A stretch of 64,000 bases of DNA from Methylobacillus rhizosphaerae (lineage in GTDB: Bacteria; Pseudomonadota; Gammaproteobacteria; Burkholderiales; Methylophilaceae), in contig NZ_FZOA01000005.1 in NCBI RefSeq assembly GCF_900187985.1, forward strand, positions 124,001 to 188,000. Direction: 5' to 3'. The position numbers were made by a program, and so were the translations under genes. The notes beneath the pieces are model-generated. The model was not told the DNA's origin, ran no database searches, and saw nothing but the letters and a program-made list of their open reading frames with translations. How positions within the stretch are numbered: the first letter of the stretch is position 1; each line of letters begins with the position of its first letter. Shown here piece after piece: positions 1-10,140 of this stretch.

Positions 1-95
1 TGCCCTACCCTTGCTTCCTGCATGGCAGCTCGCAAGGCCTGCATGTTATCCCGCAACTCAGGAAAATTGAGGTGGCAATGAGAGTCGACCAACAT
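1..95 (-). CDS. tatD: TatD family metal-dependent hydrolase, N-terminal part (cut by window edge)
   Basis: Only the first 31 codons lie in the window. They begin MLVDSHCHLNF, the N-terminal TatD/YcfH signature in which the HxH pair binds a divalent metal at the start of a TIM-barrel amidohydrolase fold. Family members are 3'-5' exonucleases or deoxyribonucleases. It follows holB on the same strand, as ycfH does in enteric bacteria, so it is the last visible gene of the yceD-fab-holB operon. The assignment rests on the short signature plus gene order. Confidence 0.8.
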   Translation of the reverse strand, partial: MLVDSHCHLNFPELRDNMQALRAAMQEARVG

Positions 96-137
96 AATAC
101 AATTTCAATCCAGGTTTTTAGCTCATCAGCAGGCACA

Positions 138-1169
138 TCAGGTGCGCGCCTTGCTGGAAAACAATTTGCTGTATTGCAACAGCAAATGCTCAAGCTGTAG
201 TTCATTATTCAATGGATGGCTGGCAGAACGCCGCGCGCTATCCACATCACGTTGGTACGCCAGCAACTCGCTCAAGTCTACGCTTTTGCTCAATGCTTGC
301 AAAGCAGGCAGGCTGTTCAGGTGATAGCGCGGCTGGGTATCCAGGCTGATGGCCAGCAGGTCATATAGCCATTTCTGCAATGCAGTCATGACCTCCTCCA
401 TCCCCAGCATGGCAAATTCACTGGCTGTCGCAAACGGGTCCAACCCCTGCCCTTGTGCCAGGCGTGTTGCCAACGCCTGCAGGCGTTCATTGCCTGTAGT
501 CGCAGCCTCTGCAGCCTGTAGCGGTGATCCTCCACTATATGCCAGCCAGTTAGCTGCATCCTGCACGCCTTGCTGTTCCAGCCACGCTAGTGCCTCCGCC
601 TCAGCAGGTGTCGGCATTTCCACTTGCTGACAGCGGCTCATGATGGTGGGCAGCAACCGCTGCGGATGACTGGTTACCAAGAGAAATATGACATTGGCCG
701 GTGGCTCTTCCAGCATTTTCAGCAAGGCATTGGCAGACGTCTGGTTCAGTGCATCTGCGGGATGAATGACCACCACGCGCCGACCATCGACCTGATGGCT
801 GGAAAGTTCAAGGAACCCTGCCAGCTCGCGAATCTGGGTAACCGAGATCTGTGTGCTCTTGCGTACAGCCTTTTTACCGCTGGCTGCCGCTGCCTCTGCG
901 CCTTCAGGCGCGTCCTGCTCCGGTGTCAGCAAGCGGTAGTCGGGGTGCGTACCTTGCGCGAACCAGCTGCAACTCACGCATTGCCCGCAGGCATCTCCAT
1001 TGTCCAGCGGGGACTGGCATAACAATGACTGGGCAAGTCGGTTGGCGAAATCCAGCTTGGCAATGCCCTGCCTGCCGCGTAACAACAAGGCATGGTGCCT
1101 GCGCTGCCGCGATTGCTGCAGGCGCTGCCAGGTGCTGTTATGCCAGGGATAGTGCTGCTGCACACTCAT
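138..1169 (-). CDS. holB: DNA polymerase III delta' subunit
   Basis: Clamp-loader subunit of DNA polymerase III, 343 aa from the ATG at 1169. This ATG overlaps the tmk stop as ATGA, and an AAGGA lies about 9 nt upstream; an in-frame TTG six bases earlier is less likely. The N-terminal AAA+ domain has a degenerate P-loop (RGRQGIAK). A four-cysteine zinc cluster near residues 50-67 and the SRC motif (MSRCQQ) are visible. Both are hallmarks of the delta' stator, which opens the ring with delta and gamma/tau. It is co-transcribed with tmk and mltG. Confidence 0.95.
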   Translation of the reverse strand: MSVQQHYPWHNSTWQRLQQSRQRRHHALLLRGRQGIAKLDFANRLAQSLLCQSPLDNGDACGQCVSCSWFAQGTHPDYRLLTPEQDAPEGAEAAAASGKKAVRKSTQISVTQIRELAGFLELSSHQVDGRRVVVIHPADALNQTSANALLKMLEEPPANVIFLLVTSHPQRLLPTIMSRCQQVEMPTPAEAEALAWLEQQGVQDAANWLAYSGGSPLQAAEAATTGNERLQALATRLAQGQGLDPFATASEFAMLGMEEVMTALQKWLYDLLAISLDTQPRYHLNSLPALQALSKSVDLSELLAYQRDVDSARRSASHPLNNELQLEHLLLQYSKLFSSKART

Positions 1170-1777
1170 GCGCAAAAGTCCTTGAGGATATTCACGACTT
1201 CCTGCCGGACAACTTCCAGGGGGCGATTACCATCAATCAGACGGAAACGCTGTGGATGTGCTTCTGCCCGTGACAGGTAGCCATTGCGGATACGTCGGAA
1301 GAATTCGGCACTTTCGCGCTCAAACTTGTCTGGTGTCCTGGCCGCGGCCAACCGTGCCACACTTACCTCCACCGGCACGTCAAACAATAACGTCAGGTCT
1401 GGCTGCAGGTGCTGCTGTACCCATTGCTCCAGGACTTCCACCTTGCTACGCTCCACGCCACGCCCGCCGCATTGATAGGCAAAAGAAGCATCGGTAAAGC
1501 GGTCAGATACCACCCATGCACCATGTGCCAGCGCCGGCTCGATCACTTCAGCAATATGCTCCCGCCTGGCAGCGAACATCAACAGGGTTTCCGTTTCTGC
1601 ATGCATGGCCTGGTGCAGCAGCAATTCACGCAGCTTTTCTCCCAGTTCCGTACCTCCCGGTTCCCGCGTTGCCACCACCTCCAGGCCGCGGTTCCTGAGC
1701 GTGGCCAGGATATTATCGATATGGGAGCTTTTTCCAGCTCCATCCATGCCTTCCAGAGTAATAAATTTACCGCGCAT
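1166..1777 (-). CDS. tmk: Thymidylate kinase
   Basis: Phosphorylates dTMP to dTDP in dTTP synthesis. The P-loop GMDGAGKSS is at the N-terminus, the DRF motif (VSDRFTDAS) lies in the middle, and an arginine-containing LID follows. I chose the ATG at 1777 (203 aa) because AAAGG sits just upstream; a GTG two codons earlier would lie inside that ribosome binding site. Its 5' end overlaps the mltG stop and its 3' end overlaps holB, so the three are translationally coupled. Confidence 0.95.
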   Translation of the reverse strand: MRGKFITLEGMDGAGKSSHIDNILATLRNRGLEVVATREPGGTELGEKLRELLLHQAMHAETETLLMFAARREHIAEVIEPALAHGAWVVSDRFTDASFAYQCGGRGVERSKVEVLEQWVQQHLQPDLTLLFDVPVEVSVARLAAARTPDKFERESAEFFRRIRNGYLSRAEAHPQRFRLIDGNRPLEVVRQEVVNILKDFCA

Positions 1778-2771
1778 TTCCACCTTTCAACTGATAGCGC
1801 ACTACTGCACGATTATGCTCACTCAACGTCCGGGAAAACTGATGGCTGCCATCGCCTTTGCCAACGAAATAAAACGCATTGGTTGTTGCTGGGTGCAATG
1901 CTGCAGTGATCGCTGCCATGCCGGGCATCGCTATCGGTGTGGGTGGCAGCCCTGCCCTGGTATAGGTATTGAATGGTGTATCGCTTGTCAGGTCACGTTT
2001 CCGCAAGTTACCGTCAAAACTTTCTCCCATGCCATAAATCACGGTCGGGTCTGTCTGCAGCCGCATCCCTACCCGTAGCCGGTTCAGGAATACACCGGCA
2101 ATGACAGGTCGCTCGCTGGCCATGCCAGTTTCTTTTTCCACAATAGAAGCCATGATCAAGGCCTCATAAGGAGAAGCATATGGCAGCCCGGCGGCACGTT
2201 GTTCCCAGGCAGCGCGCAAGCGGTTCTGCATTGCCACATAGGCACGCTTGAGGATGTCCTGGTCGCTCATGCCACGGCTGAAATAATAGGTATCAGGGAA
2301 GAACAACCCTTCCGGCAATGTTTCGGCGGCATTAATGTTATGCATGATTTCCGCATCGGTATAAGCCATGGTCAGATGCCGAATCGACTCATGCTTATTC
2401 AATGCCTGGCGCATCTGGGAGAAATTCCAGCCTTCGATGAAGGTGATGCTGTCCTGAGTCACATTGCCATTGCTCAGTGTCGTGAACAGTTCATAAGGCG
2501 TCTGCCCTGATTCCAGCAGGTAATTGCCAGCCTTGATGCCAGCCGACATTTTCATGGCCCTGACCAGCAGGATGAAACGCCAGGGCTCCTGTAGCACCCC
2601 TTGATCAACCAACTGCTGGGCAGTGGTACGCAAACTGCTGCCCATGCGCAACTCAAACTCAACTGTCTGGGTAGCAAACTGCAAAGGAGTGACAAGAAAA
2701 TAAGTCATCCAGGCAGCAAATCCGATGACTGCTAAAGCCACTAACAAAAAAACACTCTTCAATATACGCAT
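1767..2771 (-). CDS. mltG: Endolytic transglycosylase MltG (YceG family)
   Basis: Membrane-anchored lytic transglycosylase that cuts nascent glycan strands and is thought to set strand length. The 334-aa protein has an N-terminal transmembrane helix (about residues 5-27), a LysM-like segment, then the YceG catalytic domain. The EKET segment near residue 212 carries the family's catalytic glutamate. An AGGAA ribosome binding site precedes the ATG. It sits between pabC and tmk, the order seen in E. coli. Confidence 0.93.
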   Translation of the reverse strand: MRILKSVFLLVALAVIGFAAWMTYFLVTPLQFATQTVEFELRMGSSLRTTAQQLVDQGVLQEPWRFILLVRAMKMSAGIKAGNYLLESGQTPYELFTTLSNGNVTQDSITFIEGWNFSQMRQALNKHESIRHLTMAYTDAEIMHNINAAETLPEGLFFPDTYYFSRGMSDQDILKRAYVAMQNRLRAAWEQRAAGLPYASPYEALIMASIVEKETGMASERPVIAGVFLNRLRVGMRLQTDPTVIYGMGESFDGNLRKRDLTSDTPFNTYTRAGLPPTPIAMPGMAAITAALHPATTNAFYFVGKGDGSHQFSRTLSEHNRAVVRYQLKGGNAR

Positions 2772-2772
2772 G

Positions 2773-3594
2773 CTATTCCTGCAATACTCGACGCAAGCTG
2801 GTGCTCAGTTCACCCTTCGCCCAGGTGCGTCCATTAAAATCTACTACTTGCCAGGCTCCATACAGGCTGTTGCACATCACAACCTCATCGGCTTGCATCA
2901 GCTCCGGCAGGGATAAATGCACAATGTCTGGTGTCAGGCCAAAACTGGGAGCCAGTTCAAGAATGCGCTGCCGCGTCACGCCGGCAACACCACACTGCTC
3001 CAATGCTGGAGTCACCAGCATTGTACCTGAGCGTACAAAGATATTACTCATGACACCCTCTATCACCCAGCCCTCCTGGTCCAGCATCAGGCCCTCGCTG
3101 ATTTCCGGATCATGCCATTCATTTCGTGCCAATACATTTTCCAGGCGATTGAGATGCTTGATGCCTGCCAGTAAGGGCTGATGTGCCAGTCTTGTTGCAC
3201 ACAGGTGTACGCGTATCCCTTCGCTGGCATTCTTTTCAGGATAGGCAGGCAAGGCTGTCCGCATAATGATGCGCGTCGTTTCCGCATGTGGGGCAAACGC
3301 ATATCCGCGCTCAGCAATGCCCCGCGTCAGTATCAGTTTGGCAACCCCACTATCCTGCTTTGCAAATAAGCGGGCCATTTCTTCGCGCCATATATCGGCA
3401 GGAGGACATGTTATCCCCAGCCGGGCGCTGTCCGCTGCAAGTTTACGATAATGGATATCCCACAGCAGAGGCTGCCCTTGCCGCACAGCAATGGTGCGAA
3501 ACACCCCATCGCCATAGGCCAATCCTCTATCCAGAGGGGAAATGGCTGCGCCAGGCATGCCGTTGACGAGGAAGGAAGTTGAGCTCATAACCAT
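2773..3594 (-). CDS. pabC: Aminodeoxychorismate lyase
   Basis: PLP-dependent fold-type IV enzyme releasing p-aminobenzoate and pyruvate from 4-amino-4-deoxychorismate for folate synthesis. The 273-aa protein shows the family motif GIKHLNRLENV, whose lysine forms the internal aldimine, and a C-terminal cofactor phosphate region. ATG codons at 3594 and 3588 are both possible and no strong ribosome binding site decides between them. A terminator follows fabF at 3850-3888, so pabC and the genes downstream need either read-through or a promoter in the 3595-3849 gap. Confidence 0.92.
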   Translation of the reverse strand: MVMSSTSFLVNGMPGAAISPLDRGLAYGDGVFRTIAVRQGQPLLWDIHYRKLAADSARLGITCPPADIWREEMARLFAKQDSGVAKLILTRGIAERGYAFAPHAETTRIIMRTALPAYPEKNASEGIRVHLCATRLAHQPLLAGIKHLNRLENVLARNEWHDPEISEGLMLDQEGWVIEGVMSNIFVRSGTMLVTPALEQCGVAGVTRQRILELAPSFGLTPDIVHLSLPELMQADEVVMCNSLYGAWQVVDFNGRTWAKGELSTSLRRVLQE

Positions 3595-3849
3595 ATGCAG
3601 AATGAATAGTCGCCCATGCTAAAGCATACTGATCGGCTTAGAAAGAAAATCTCTCCACAAAAGCTGTGGATAGTTTTGTGGATGAGCTTAGGAAAGGTAA
3701 GCTAAGCTATCGTTATCATTACAGTTTTTTTAAATCGCCCAGTTTTTAGGCAGATAATTTTATTTATTAAAATCAATAAGTTAAAAAAACACCCATATAA
3801 ACAAGCATTAAAGCGTACATCTTACTGTCACATATCAGCAATCTGTGCA
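3595..3849. other. AT-rich intergenic region upstream of pabC
   Basis: A gene-free stretch between the fabF terminator and pabC. Together with the terminator it makes a 322-base gap between genes. It is AT-rich around 3720-3830. Three TCCACA-type words (3651-3659 on +, 3665-3673 and 3677-3685 on -) resemble degenerate DnaA boxes. It probably also contains the pabC promoter, but I could not pick convincing -35/-10 hexamers. Confidence 0.5.
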
Positions 3850-3888
3850 TAAAAGCCCGCGCCTCCTGAGAGAGTGCGCGGGCTTTTA
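3850..3888 (-). terminator. Rho-independent terminator after fabF
   Basis: A 12-bp GC-rich inverted repeat (AAAAGCCCGCGC / GCGCGGGCTTTT) with a 14-nt loop, flanked by A and T runs. It lies 29 bases beyond the fabF stop on the minus strand and separates the fab genes from pabC-mltG-tmk-holB. Confidence 0.85.
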
Positions 3889-3916
3889 TGGTTGCCTCTG
3901 ACGAAGCAGATAAAGA

Positions 3917-5149
3917 TCAGGCCTTGCGGAAAACCAGACTGCCGTTAGTGCCGCCGAAACCGAAATTGTTTTTTACAGCCGCATCAATTTTCAAGTCCCT
4001 GGCTTCATTTGCACAGTAATCCAGATCACACTCAGGATCCTGATTGAAGATATTGATGGTAGGTGGTGATACCTGATGGTAGATAGACAGCACAGTAAAT
4101 ACTGACTCCAACCCTCCCGCACCACCAAGCAAGTGACCTGTCATTGACTTGGTGGAGTTAACCACCAGTTTCCTGGCATGATCACCAAATGCCGCCTTGA
4201 TTGCGTTGGTTTCATTCGTGTCACCCAGGGGTGTCGAAGTACCGTGAGCATTCACAAACTGCACTTGATCAGGATTCAGTCCGGCATTCTTCAATGCATT
4301 GACTACTGACCTGCGTGGTCCATCCATACTTGGCGCCGTCATGTGATAAGCATCGGCACTCATCCCGTAACCAACCAGCTCTGCGTAAATTTTTGCTCCA
4401 CGCTTTTTCGCTGATTCGTACTCTTCCAGCACCAGAACTCCGGCACCTTCACCAATGACAAAACCATCACGGTCAGCATCCCAGGGGCGGCTGGCTGTGG
4501 CAGGATCATCATTGCGAGTGGACAAGGCACGCGCTGCAGCAAAACCACCAACTCCAAGCTCTGTGATTGGTGCTTCGGCGCCACCGGCGACCATGACGTC
4601 TGCATCTCCATACTCGATCATGCGGGCAGCATCACCAATTGAATGTGTGCCTGTGGTACAGGCAGTCACAATCGCGACGTTGGGTCCCTTGAAACCATAC
4701 ATGATGGAAAGGTTACCCGAAATCATATTGATAATAGTGCCAGGGATGAAGAATGGTGAGATCTTTCTAGGCCCGGACTCGTGATACAACTTGTCCGTAT
4801 CTTCAATCAACTGCAAACCACCAATACCGGAACCGATGGAAACACCGATGCGCTCAGCATTTTCGTCAGTCACCTCGATGCCGGAGTCCTTGACGGCCTC
4901 AATGGCTGCTGCCATGCCGTACTGGATAAAGGTATCCATTCGGCGTGCTTCCTTGGCAGGCAGATATTGAGACACATCAAATCCTTTGACCTCACCTGCA
5001 ATTTGCGAAGCAAATGCAGAAGCATCGAATTTGGTAATGTTGGTGATACCGGACTGGCCGGCCACAAGGTTGGCCCAGGATGTTTGTACACCTATACCTA
5101 CAGGTGACACAACGCCCAGGCCAGTAATAACTACCCTACGCTTGGACAA
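3917..5149 (-). CDS. fabF: Beta-ketoacyl-ACP synthase II
   Basis: Elongating condensing enzyme of type II fatty acid synthesis, 410 aa. The Cys-His-His triad is visible: TACTTGTHS (nucleophile), [11 protein letters not shown] and [10 protein letters not shown]. The start codon is TTG at 5149, supported by a GGAG six bases upstream and by the conserved N-terminus [11 protein letters not shown]. It follows acpP by 41 bases and is the last gene before the 3850-3888 terminator. Confidence 0.97.
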   Translation of the reverse strand: MSKRRVVITGLGVVSPVGIGVQTSWANLVAGQSGITNITKFDASAFASQIAGEVKGFDVSQYLPAKEARRMDTFIQYGMAAAIEAVKDSGIEVTDENAERIGVSIGSGIGGLQLIEDTDKLYHESGPRKISPFFIPGTIINMISGNLSIMYGFKGPNVAIVTACTTGTHSIGDAARMIEYGDADVMVAGGAEAPITELGVGGFAAARALSTRNDDPATASRPWDADRDGFVIGEGAGVLVLEEYESAKKRGAKIYAELVGYGMSADAYHMTAPSMDGPRRSVVNALKNAGLNPDQVQFVNAHGTSTPLGDTNETNAIKAAFGDHARKLVVNSTKSMTGHLLGGAGGLESVFTVLSIYHQVSPPTINIFNQDPECDLDYCANEARDLKIDAAVKNNFGFGGTNGSLVFRKA

Positions 5150-5190
5150 GACGACTCCAAGAAAAAATCAGAAATTGGAAAAAGAAAAAA

Positions 5191-5427
5191 CTACTTCAGG
5201 TTTGCGTTGACGTAGTCAATCGCTTGCTGAACAGTAGTAATTTTTTCGGCTTCTTCGTCAGGAATTTCACAGTCGAATTCTTCTTCCAGCGCCATCACCA
5301 ATTCTACGGTGTCGAGAGAATCAGCACCCAGATCGTCAACAAAAGAAGACTCGTTTTTAACGTCAGCCTCGTTTGCACCCAGTTGCTCGGATACGATCTT
5401 TTTAACGCGTTGTTCGATGTCAGACAT
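5191..5427 (-). CDS. acpP: Acyl carrier protein
   Basis: A 78-aa acidic helical protein carrying growing acyl chains on a 4'-phosphopantetheine arm. The attachment serine is Ser37 in the motif [12 protein letters not shown] good AAAGGA ribosome binding site precedes the ATG. It lies between fabG and fabF. Its product also serves the lpxA, lpxD, fabZ and plsX enzymes encoded in this window. Confidence 0.98.
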   Translation of the reverse strand: MSDIEQRVKKIVSEQLGANEADVKNESSFVDDLGADSLDTVELVMALEEEFDCEIPDEEAEKITTVQQAIDYVNANLK

Positions 5428-5539
5428 CTAAATTATTCCTTTCAAGTTAAGTCGCTTAAAAAAGCTCGGGCTATTCTATCAAAAGTCCCGAGGAATTCAA
5501 AAACAGAATGACTAAGCAGTATAGCTATCATACAGGGCA

Positions 5540-6274
5540 TTACGCCATGTACATGCCACCGTTCACATGCAAGGTCTCGCCGGTGATGTATCCGGCAGAG
5601 GCCGAAGCCAGGAAACTGACGGCTGCGGCAATATCGGCCACATCGCCGAAACGGCCTGCTGGCACGCGTTTCAACAACTCTTCGCGCACTGCCTCAGGCA
5701 ATTCACGCGTCATATCCGTATCAATAAAACCAGGGGCAATGCAGTTCACGGTAATGCCACGGCTGCCAACTTCTGCAGCCAGTGAGCGTGTGAATCCAGC
5801 CATGCCCGCCTTTGCCGCTGCATAATTGGCCTGCCCTGGATTACCCATGTGGCCAACGACAGAGGAAATATTGATGATACGCCCCTGTCTTGCTTTCATC
5901 ATCGGGCGCAACACTGCCTGGGACATACGATAAACAGAAGTCAGGTTGGTGGCAATCACGGCATCCCAATCTTCATCTTTCATGCGCATCAACAATGTGT
6001 CACGTGTAATGCCTGCATTGTTGACCAGGATACTGACATCACCGAACTGGGTGGCAATGTTCTTCAATACAGATTCAACCTGGGCAGCATCATTGACATC
6101 CAGTGCCAGGCCAAGGCCTTTATGTGCATTCAAAGCCTGTGAAATCTGTGTAGCCCCGGACTCAGTGGTGGCGGTACCGATAACGATAGCGCCCTGCTTT
6201 GCCAATTCAAGCGCAATCGCAGCGCCAATGCCGCGACTAGCGCCGGTTACCAGTGCAACTTGCCCTTCCAGCAT
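5540..6274 (-). CDS. fabG: 3-oxoacyl-ACP reductase
   Basis: NADPH-dependent short-chain dehydrogenase reducing beta-ketoacyl-ACP. The 244-aa protein has the Rossmann motif TGASRGIGAA, the NNAG motif and the catalytic YxxxK (YAAAKAG). The ATG follows a strong AAGAGGAGG-type ribosome binding site. It is flanked by fabD and acpP in the canonical fab operon. Confidence 0.97.
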   Translation of the reverse strand: MLEGQVALVTGASRGIGAAIALELAKQGAIVIGTATTESGATQISQALNAHKGLGLALDVNDAAQVESVLKNIATQFGDVSILVNNAGITRDTLLMRMKDEDWDAVIATNLTSVYRMSQAVLRPMMKARQGRIINISSVVGHMGNPGQANYAAAKAGMAGFTRSLAAEVGSRGITVNCIAPGFIDTDMTRELPEAVREELLKRVPAGRFGDVADIAAAVSFLASASAGYITGETLHVNGGMYMA

Positions 6275-6297
6275 GATTGCCTCCTCTTAAATTTATA

Positions 6298-7227
6298 TTA
6301 TTGGTTAAATTGTGCCTGGGCTTCCGCCAGCGCATCCTGATTGACCAGTGCGATACAAGGCAACTCGGCAACAGTACGTTTCACCAACCCGGCCAAGACC
6401 TTGCCTGGGCCACATTCTGCGCTGGCAGTCACGCCGGATGCGTGCACAGCCTGCACGGTTTCTACCCAGCGCACAGGGCTGTAAAGCTGGCGCACCAGCG
6501 CATTCTTGATTTCTTCCGCATCGTGGTGGCTTGTCACATCTGCGTTATGCAGCACAGGCACCTGGCCTGCGTTAAAGTTGAGATCCTTGAGGTACTGGGC
6601 CAGTTCATCGGCTGCAGGCTTCATAAGGGCGCAATGTGAAGGGACGCTGACCGGCAACAGCAAAGCACGCTTTGCCCCTTTGCTCTTGGCCGCCTCAATG
6701 CCACGTTCAACCGCTGCCTTGTGCCCTGCGATCACCACTTGCCCTGGAGAGTTCAGGTTTACGGCTTCAAGCACTTCACCCTGTGCTGCTTCAGCACAAG
6801 CTGCACGTACAGTATCATCATCCAGCCCCAGTACAGCTGCCATGGCTCCCACACCTTCAGCCACCGCACGCTGCATGACTTCTGCACGAAAACGTACCAG
6901 CGGCAAGGCTGTCTCATAGGAAATGATGTTGGCGGCTACCAATGCGGAATATTCCCCCAGGCTATGGCCTGCCAACACTGTTGGCAAAGCACCTCCCTGA
7001 GCCTGCCATGCACGCCATGTGGCAATGCCGGCAGCCAGCATCAGAGGTTGTGTGTTGCTGGTCTGGTTGAGCACTTCATTCGGCTCAGTCGCCATGCGCC
7101 AGAAATCCACCCCGAGAATATCTGAGGCTTCAACAAAGGTATCCTTGATAATGGCAAGATCACCGAATCCCTGCATCATGCCAACAGATTGGGAACCTTG
7201 TCCGGGAAAGAAAAATGCAAATTTCAT
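6298..7227 (-). CDS. fabD: Malonyl-CoA:ACP transacylase
   Basis: Transfers malonyl from CoA to ACP. The 309-aa protein has FPGQGSQ at the N-terminus and GHSLGEYSAL around the nucleophilic serine, followed by the SVPSHC segment holding the catalytic histidine. It sits 38 bases downstream of fabH and 23 bases upstream of fabG. Confidence 0.97.
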   Translation of the reverse strand: MKFAFFFPGQGSQSVGMMQGFGDLAIIKDTFVEASDILGVDFWRMATEPNEVLNQTSNTQPLMLAAGIATWRAWQAQGGALPTVLAGHSLGEYSALVAANIISYETALPLVRFRAEVMQRAVAEGVGAMAAVLGLDDDTVRAACAEAAQGEVLEAVNLNSPGQVVIAGHKAAVERGIEAAKSKGAKRALLLPVSVPSHCALMKPAADELAQYLKDLNFNAGQVPVLHNADVTSHHDAEEIKNALVRQLYSPVRWVETVQAVHASGVTASAECGPGKVLAGLVKRTVAELPCIALVNQDALAEAQAQFNQ

Positions 7228-7265
7228 GAGTTCGGCCTTTATCGAGGTCGTAGAAACTGATCAGA

Positions 7266-8222
7266 TCAGTATTTAAGAAGTACGGAGCCCCAGGTGAATC
7301 CTCCACCAAAAGCCTCCATTAATACAGTTTCACCACGCTTGATGCGCCCATCACGTATGGCCACATCCAGTGCCAATGGTACGGAAGCTGCTGAAGTATT
7401 ACCATGCCTGTCCACAGTTACGACAACACGTTCCATATCCATGCCCAGCTTGCGCGCCGTGGATTGCAGGATACGGATATTGGCTTGATGAGGCACCAGC
7501 CAGTCGATATCGGATTTCTGCATGCCATTGGCCTCAAGCGTTTCATCTACAATAGCGTCCAGAGTATTGACTGCGATTTTGAAAACCGCATTGCCTTCCA
7601 TGTGGATGGTGCCATTCTCGCCGCGCTCGGAAACACCGCTGGGTACATTGAGCATTTTGGAATACTGGCCATCTGCATGCAGATGAGTGGAAATGATCCC
7701 CGGTTGGTCGCTGGCACCGAGCACGACTGCCCCGGCGCCATCGCCCCAGAGGATACAATTGCTGCGGTCTGTCCAGTCAGTAATGCGCGACATGGTTTCG
7801 GCCCCCACTACCAGCACCGTACGTGCAGCACCGCTACGGATAAAATTGTCCGCAGTTGCCAACCCATAGATAAAACCGCTGCAAACTGCCTGCACATCAA
7901 ATGCAGGTGCCCCGGAATTACCAAGCTTCTGCTGCAACAAGCAAGCGGTACTCGGAAACACACGATCGGGAGTGGTGGTTGCCACGATAATCAAGTCCAG
8001 CGCATCAGCAGCCACACCTGCGCTTTCCAGCGCACGCCTGGCTGCATTGAGCGCCAGATCACTGGTAAATTCGTTTTCTGCGGCAATATGACGTTGACGA
8101 ATACCCGTGCGCGTATAAATCCACTCATCTGTCGTGTCGACCATACGCTCAAGATCAGCGTTAGTCAGGATTTTTTCTGGCAGATAACTGCCAGTTCCCA
8201 AGATGCGTGAATAAATGGTCAT
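7266..8222 (-). CDS. fabH: Beta-ketoacyl-ACP synthase III
   Basis: Condenses acetyl-CoA with malonyl-ACP to start fatty acid synthesis. The 318-aa protein shows the Cys-His-Asn triad: [18 protein letters not shown] and GNTSAAS. An AGAGGA ribosome binding site lies 5 bases before the ATG. It follows plsX by 9 bases. Confidence 0.97.
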   Translation of the reverse strand: MTIYSRILGTGSYLPEKILTNADLERMVDTTDEWIYTRTGIRQRHIAAENEFTSDLALNAARRALESAGVAADALDLIIVATTTPDRVFPSTACLLQQKLGNSGAPAFDVQAVCSGFIYGLATADNFIRSGAARTVLVVGAETMSRITDWTDRSNCILWGDGAGAVVLGASDQPGIISTHLHADGQYSKMLNVPSGVSERGENGTIHMEGNAVFKIAVNTLDAIVDETLEANGMQKSDIDWLVPHQANIRILQSTARKLGMDMERVVVTVDRHGNTSAASVPLALDVAIRDGRIKRGETVLMEAFGGGFTWGSVLLKY

Positions 8223-8231
8223 ATATCCTCT

Positions 8232-9269
8232 TTATTTAATTTCTTGACTGGCAAGCTGTGGTTGAAGGTGCTCAATCTCCAGCTGCTCAGTAATACGCTC
8301 CAGCACGCCATTACGCGACTCTTCTGCCGCCGCTCGAATGGCATACTGAAATGCCAGGCTGTCTGCGCCACCATGACTCTTGACCACAACGCCGCGCAGC
8401 CCCAGGAAAGTGGCACCATTGTAACGGCGATGATCGAGGCGGCGCTTGAATGCCTTCAGAACCGGCATGGCCATCAAGGCTGTCATTTTTGTCAGCCAGT
8501 TGCGCTTAAACTCCTGCGTCAGGAAGCGATTGACCATCTGGGCCAGGCCTTCCGATGTCTTGAGTGCTACATTGCCGACAAAACCATCACAGACCACGAC
8601 ATCGGTCGTGCCCTTGTAAATGTCATTGCCCTCAATATTGCCATAAAAGTTCAAGTGGCTGGCACGCAATAATTCACCGGCTTGCTTTACGACCTCATTA
8701 CCCTTGATGTCTTCCGAGCCGATATTGAGCAGCCCCACAGTCGGGCGCTCCTTGTGCTCAACACAGGACACCAGCATGGCGCCCATGATCGCGAACTGCA
8801 ATAAATGCTCTGGCGTACAATCGGCATTCGCTCCCAGATCCAGCATATATACCTTGCCTTTTTGCGTGGGCAGGATGCCTGCAATCGCAGGCCTATCAAT
8901 GCCTGGCAAGGTTTTCAGGACAAACCGTGCCGTCGCCATGAGTGCACCGGTATTGCCGGCACTGACACACGCGTTGGCCTCGCCACTCTTGACGAGGTTG
9001 ATTGCCACACGCATGGAGGAATCTTTTTTGTTTTTGAGTGCACTCTGCGGAGATTCATCCATTGCCACGATTTCACTGGCGTGATGAATCCTGAGCCTGG
9101 GGCCTGCCTCAGCTTTATTCGCAGCAAGCTCAGCTTCCAGCACATCCCTTGGTCCAACCAGGATAATGCTTAGCTGGCTATCATGTCGGATAGCGTGAAG
9201 TACGGCGGGAATGGTGACATGAGGGCCATGATCGCCTCCCATCGCGTCAATAGCAATTGTTATATCCAT
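8232..9269 (-). CDS. plsX: Phosphate acyltransferase PlsX
   Basis: Converts acyl-ACP to acyl-phosphate, the donor for PlsY in phospholipid synthesis. The family N-terminus [12 protein letters not shown] is present and the length (345 aa from the ATG at 9269; a GTG two codons earlier is possible) is usual. It lies between rpmF and fabH as in most proteobacteria. A hairpin at 9297-9319 between rpmF and plsX may attenuate transcription into it. Confidence 0.95.
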   Translation of the reverse strand: MDITIAIDAMGGDHGPHVTIPAVLHAIRHDSQLSIILVGPRDVLEAELAANKAEAGPRLRIHHASEIVAMDESPQSALKNKKDSSMRVAINLVKSGEANACVSAGNTGALMATARFVLKTLPGIDRPAIAGILPTQKGKVYMLDLGANADCTPEHLLQFAIMGAMLVSCVEHKERPTVGLLNIGSEDIKGNEVVKQAGELLRASHLNFYGNIEGNDIYKGTTDVVVCDGFVGNVALKTSEGLAQMVNRFLTQEFKRNWLTKMTALMAMPVLKAFKRRLDHRRYNGATFLGLRGVVVKSHGGADSLAFQYAIRAAAEESRNGVLERITEQLEIEHLQPQLASQEIK

Positions 9270-9286
9270 GCTCACAATCGGAGGTT

Positions 9287-9319
9287 AAATACGAAAGCGC
9301 CAGCTCTGGAGGCTGGCGC
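9287..9319 (-). terminator. Hairpin between rpmF and plsX, possible attenuator
   Basis: An 8-bp stem (GCGCCAGC/GCTGGCGC, loop of 7) is followed on the minus strand by TTTCGTATTT. The T run is interrupted, so partial termination after rpmF is more likely than a full stop, because plsX-fab must still be transcribed. Confidence 0.5.
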
Positions 9320-9345
9320 ATATAATCTGAAAAAATTCAGATGAA

Positions 9346-9525
9346 TTACTCACCCTTGGCAGGCATAACCTTGCGACCACGGTAGTAGCCGTTTGGGCTA
9401 ACATGGTGACGCAAGTGGGTTTCGCCAGTAGTTGGCTCAACTGCCAACGGAGGGTTAGTCAGAAAATCGTGGGAACGGTGCATACCACGCTTTGATGGTG
9501 ACTTCTTATTCTGTTGAACGGCCAT
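9346..9525 (-). CDS. rpmF: 50S ribosomal protein L32
   Basis: A 59-aa basic protein beginning [20 protein letters not shown], the typical L32 start, and ending KVMPAKGE. It is the zinc-free form: the four cysteines of zinc-binding L32 are absent. The ATG at 9525 follows AGGAG. It sits between yceD and plsX, the universal yceD-rpmF-plsX order. Its position links ribosome synthesis with lipid synthesis. Confidence 0.97.
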   Translation of the reverse strand: MAVQQNKKSPSKRGMHRSHDFLTNPPLAVEPTTGETHLRHHVSPNGYYRGRKVMPAKGE

Positions 9526-9542
9526 AATTTACTCCTATTTAA

Positions 9543-10067
9543 CTAATCGTTTTGGCTTTTGCCAGCTTTAAAACCTTTTAACACAGCAAAAGGACTCGGT
9601 TTTTCCAACTCAACCCTGCCTGTTCCACTACAAGCCTCATCAGCATGCTTAGGAGCCAGCGGCAAGGTCAGCAATATCTCGTCTTCTACCAGGTCTATCA
9701 CCGGCATTTGCGTTTCCGCCACCAGATAATCCACCTCATCGTCATATTCACCTGAATCTGGCGATGGAATCGCATCTTCACTGGCGACGATTACAAATTC
9801 TGCAGTCACGTCCAGCGGGTATTCAAATGAATCCAGACAACGCTGACAAGCCAACTCCAGCACTCCTTGCACTTGCAGATGAAGTGCAGGCTTACCTGAG
9901 CTGTCAGCCTTGCCAATCAGGGTGATTTCTAACGACCCATTGGAGGCAGCCAGATACTCACCCAAGCGAGAAAATCGCAGGAGCGGGATTGTATCACGAA
10001 ACTCCAGCGCTTTTCGCGCAAAGTCGAGACTATTAATAACAGGGATGTTGATTGCATGTGCAGTCAT
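9543..10067 (-). CDS. yceD: YceD/DUF177 family protein
   Basis: A 174-aa acidic protein of the DUF177 family, linked to 23S rRNA accumulation in bacteria and plastids. A CxxC (ACQRC) and the C-terminal signature with EACSGTG and PFAVLKGFK are visible. The reading frame extends 17 codons upstream, but MTAHAINIP at 10067 is the better start: a TTGACA-17-TATCAT promoter would place the mRNA 5' end only a few bases before it. It is the first gene of the operon and is divergent from the pyruvate carboxylase genes. Confidence 0.88.
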   Translation of the reverse strand: MTAHAINIPVINSLDFARKALEFRDTIPLLRFSRLGEYLAASNGSLEITLIGKADSSGKPALHLQVQGVLELACQRCLDSFEYPLDVTAEFVIVASEDAIPSPDSGEYDDEVDYLVAETQMPVIDLVEDEILLTLPLAPKHADEACSGTGRVELEKPSPFAVLKGFKAGKSQND

Positions 10068-10076
10068 AAGCCGCGC

Positions 10077-10105
10077 ATGATATAATTTGTCGGTTTCCCT
10101 GTCAA
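10077..10105 (-). promoter_or_regulatory. Sigma-70 promoter of the yceD-rpmF-plsX-fab operon
   Basis: On the minus strand TTGACA (10105-10100), a 17-bp spacer and TATCAT (10082-10077). The expected transcription start is near 10070, 2-5 bases before the yceD ATG at 10067, which implies an almost leaderless message. Confidence 0.65.
10078..10086 (+). promoter_or_regulatory. Extended -10 promoter for pycA
   Basis: TGATATAAT on the plus strand is a perfect extended -10 (TGnTATAAT). It overlaps the -10 of the opposing yceD promoter by two bases. No good -35 is visible, which fits an extended -10 promoter. The start codon of pycA is 54 bases downstream. Confidence 0.55.
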
Positions 10106-10140
10106 AAATCAGTACCATTTTTCAGGCTTAGGTTTACTAC

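Noticed and set aside
624-1497. Several long plus-strand frames across holB and tmk
   Set aside because: They are antisense to strongly conserved genes and show no domain or ribosome binding site.
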